A DNA stretch of 64,000 nt from 13-2-20CM-66-19 sp963824395 (GTDB lineage: Bacteria; Pseudomonadota; Gammaproteobacteria; Steroidobacterales; Steroidobacteraceae): positions 248,001 to 312,000 of the forward strand of contig CAWGPF010000001.1 of assembly GCA_963824395.1 (NCBI GenBank). Direction: 5' to 3'. Both the position numbers and the translations under genes were made by a program. Numbering within the stretch: the stretch's first letter is position 1; the number at the start of each line of letters is the position of its first letter. This document shows positions 63,613 to 64,000 of this stretch, in pieces. The notes under the pieces are model-generated. The model was not told the DNA's origin, ran no database searches, and saw only the letters and a program-made list of their open reading frames with translations.

Positions 63613-64000
63613 TCAGGCGCTCTCGGCTGCGGAGTTGTCGTCGTCATCGGCGCTCGGGCCATCATCGCGGGCGCGTTCGCGCCGGCGCGGGGCACCGTCA
63701 CCCTCCTCGTCCGCCGCCTTCGCCATCGGCGAAGGATCGGTGACGGCCGAGTCCATGTTGACGACCAGGTGACGCAGCACCGCGTCGCTGAAACGGAAGG
63801 CGCCGGTGAGCTCATCGAGGGTCTTCTGGTCCGTCTCGATGTTCATCAGCACGTAGTGGGCTTTGTGCACCTTGGCGAGCGGGTAGGCGAGCTGGCGCCG
63901 TCCCCAGTCCTCCAGGCGATGCACCTGACCGCCACCGGCGGCGATCATGCCCTTGTAGCGCTCGATCATGGCGGGCACCTGCTCGCTCTGATCCGGGTGC
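63613..64000 (-). CDS. rpsF: 30S ribosomal protein S6 (5' end beyond the window)
   Basis: The frame is open to the right edge of the window, reading HPDQSEQVPAMIERY inwards from the edge, then HRLEDWGRRQLAYPLAKVHKAHYVLMNIE and FRFSDAVLRHLVV, the S6 signature. The C-terminus is a long acidic Asp/Glu-rich tail (GPSADDDDNSAAESA), as in E. coli, where it is extended by added glutamates. About 10 N-terminal residues are missing. Confidence 0.95.
   Translation of the reverse strand, partial: HPDQSEQVPAMIERYKGMIAAGGGQVHRLEDWGRRQLAYPLAKVHKAHYVLMNIETDQKTLDELTGAFRFSDAVLRHLVVNMDSAVTDPSPMAKAADEEGDGAPRRRERARDDGPSADDDDNSAAESA

Overview
The window looks like core chromosome of a GC-rich gammaproteobacterium, probably near the Xanthomonadales, Nevskiales or Steroidobacter-type groups. 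The evidence is gene order: recN-fur-bamE-rnfH-ratA-smpB-ssrA, recR-ybaB-dnaX-ffs, bamC-like-dapA-gcvR-bcp, mlaBCDEF, rpsP-rimM-trmD-rplS, and rpsF-rpsR-rplI-dnaB-alr. The genus cannot be fixed by reading alone. No transposase, prophage, CRISPR array or rRNA operon was seen. Almost everything is housekeeping.

The striking feature is a concentration of self-splicing elements in essential genes. (1) The tmRNA gene ssrA (4789-5447) is split inside its T-loop by a group I intron of about 306 nt (5125-5430) resembling the small tRNA introns of the Azoarcus type. (2) sufB carries a 357-residue LAGLIDADG intein (33770-34840). (3) dnaB carries a 421-residue LAGLIDADG intein (60378-61640). Ribosome rescue, Fe-S cluster assembly and replication would therefore all depend on splicing within 64 kb.

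Layout. 1-5.5 kb: end of recN, fur with a possible Fur box, bamE, rnfH/ratA, smpB, a DUF481 outer-membrane protein, and the interrupted ssrA. 5.5-12.3 kb: N-carbamoylputrescine amidase, a Gfo/Idh/MocA oxidoreductase, two small membrane proteins, the tail-specific protease Prc, a coiled-coil protein and a DUF1249 protein. 12.4-19.8 kb: divergent ppsR/ppsA, orn, rsgA, a DHA2-type efflux protein, recR and ybaB. 19.8-25.6 kb: dnaX, the SRP RNA, tRNA-Ser(GGA), a short BamC-like lipoprotein, dapA, gcvR, bcp and a PIN-PhoH ATPase. 25.7-31.3 kb: a BepA-type M48 protease and the outer-membrane lipid asymmetry genes (mlaA facing mlaFEDCB). 31.3-40.7 kb: class I aldolase, then a suf operon (Rrf2 regulator, sufB with intein, C, D, S, U, T, a Rieske ferredoxin) ending at sixA. 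40.7-48.2 kb: sdaA, hslR, kbl-tdh, a LysR regulator, a small secreted peptide, a flavin-binding protein, DUF2277 and xthA. 48.3-53.7 kb: sppA, the rpsP operon and ffh. 53.8-64 kb: a DUF21/CBS protein, radA, a PP2C-FHA pair, uppP, alr (frameshifted as given), dnaB with intein, rplI, rpsR and partial rpsF.

Two genes have their expected reading frame broken by a single base: alr near 59470 and the signal-peptide region of the M48 protease near 25740. These could be sequence errors or real lesions. Coordinates and motifs were read directly. Family assignments rest on motif recognition and gene context, with no database search.
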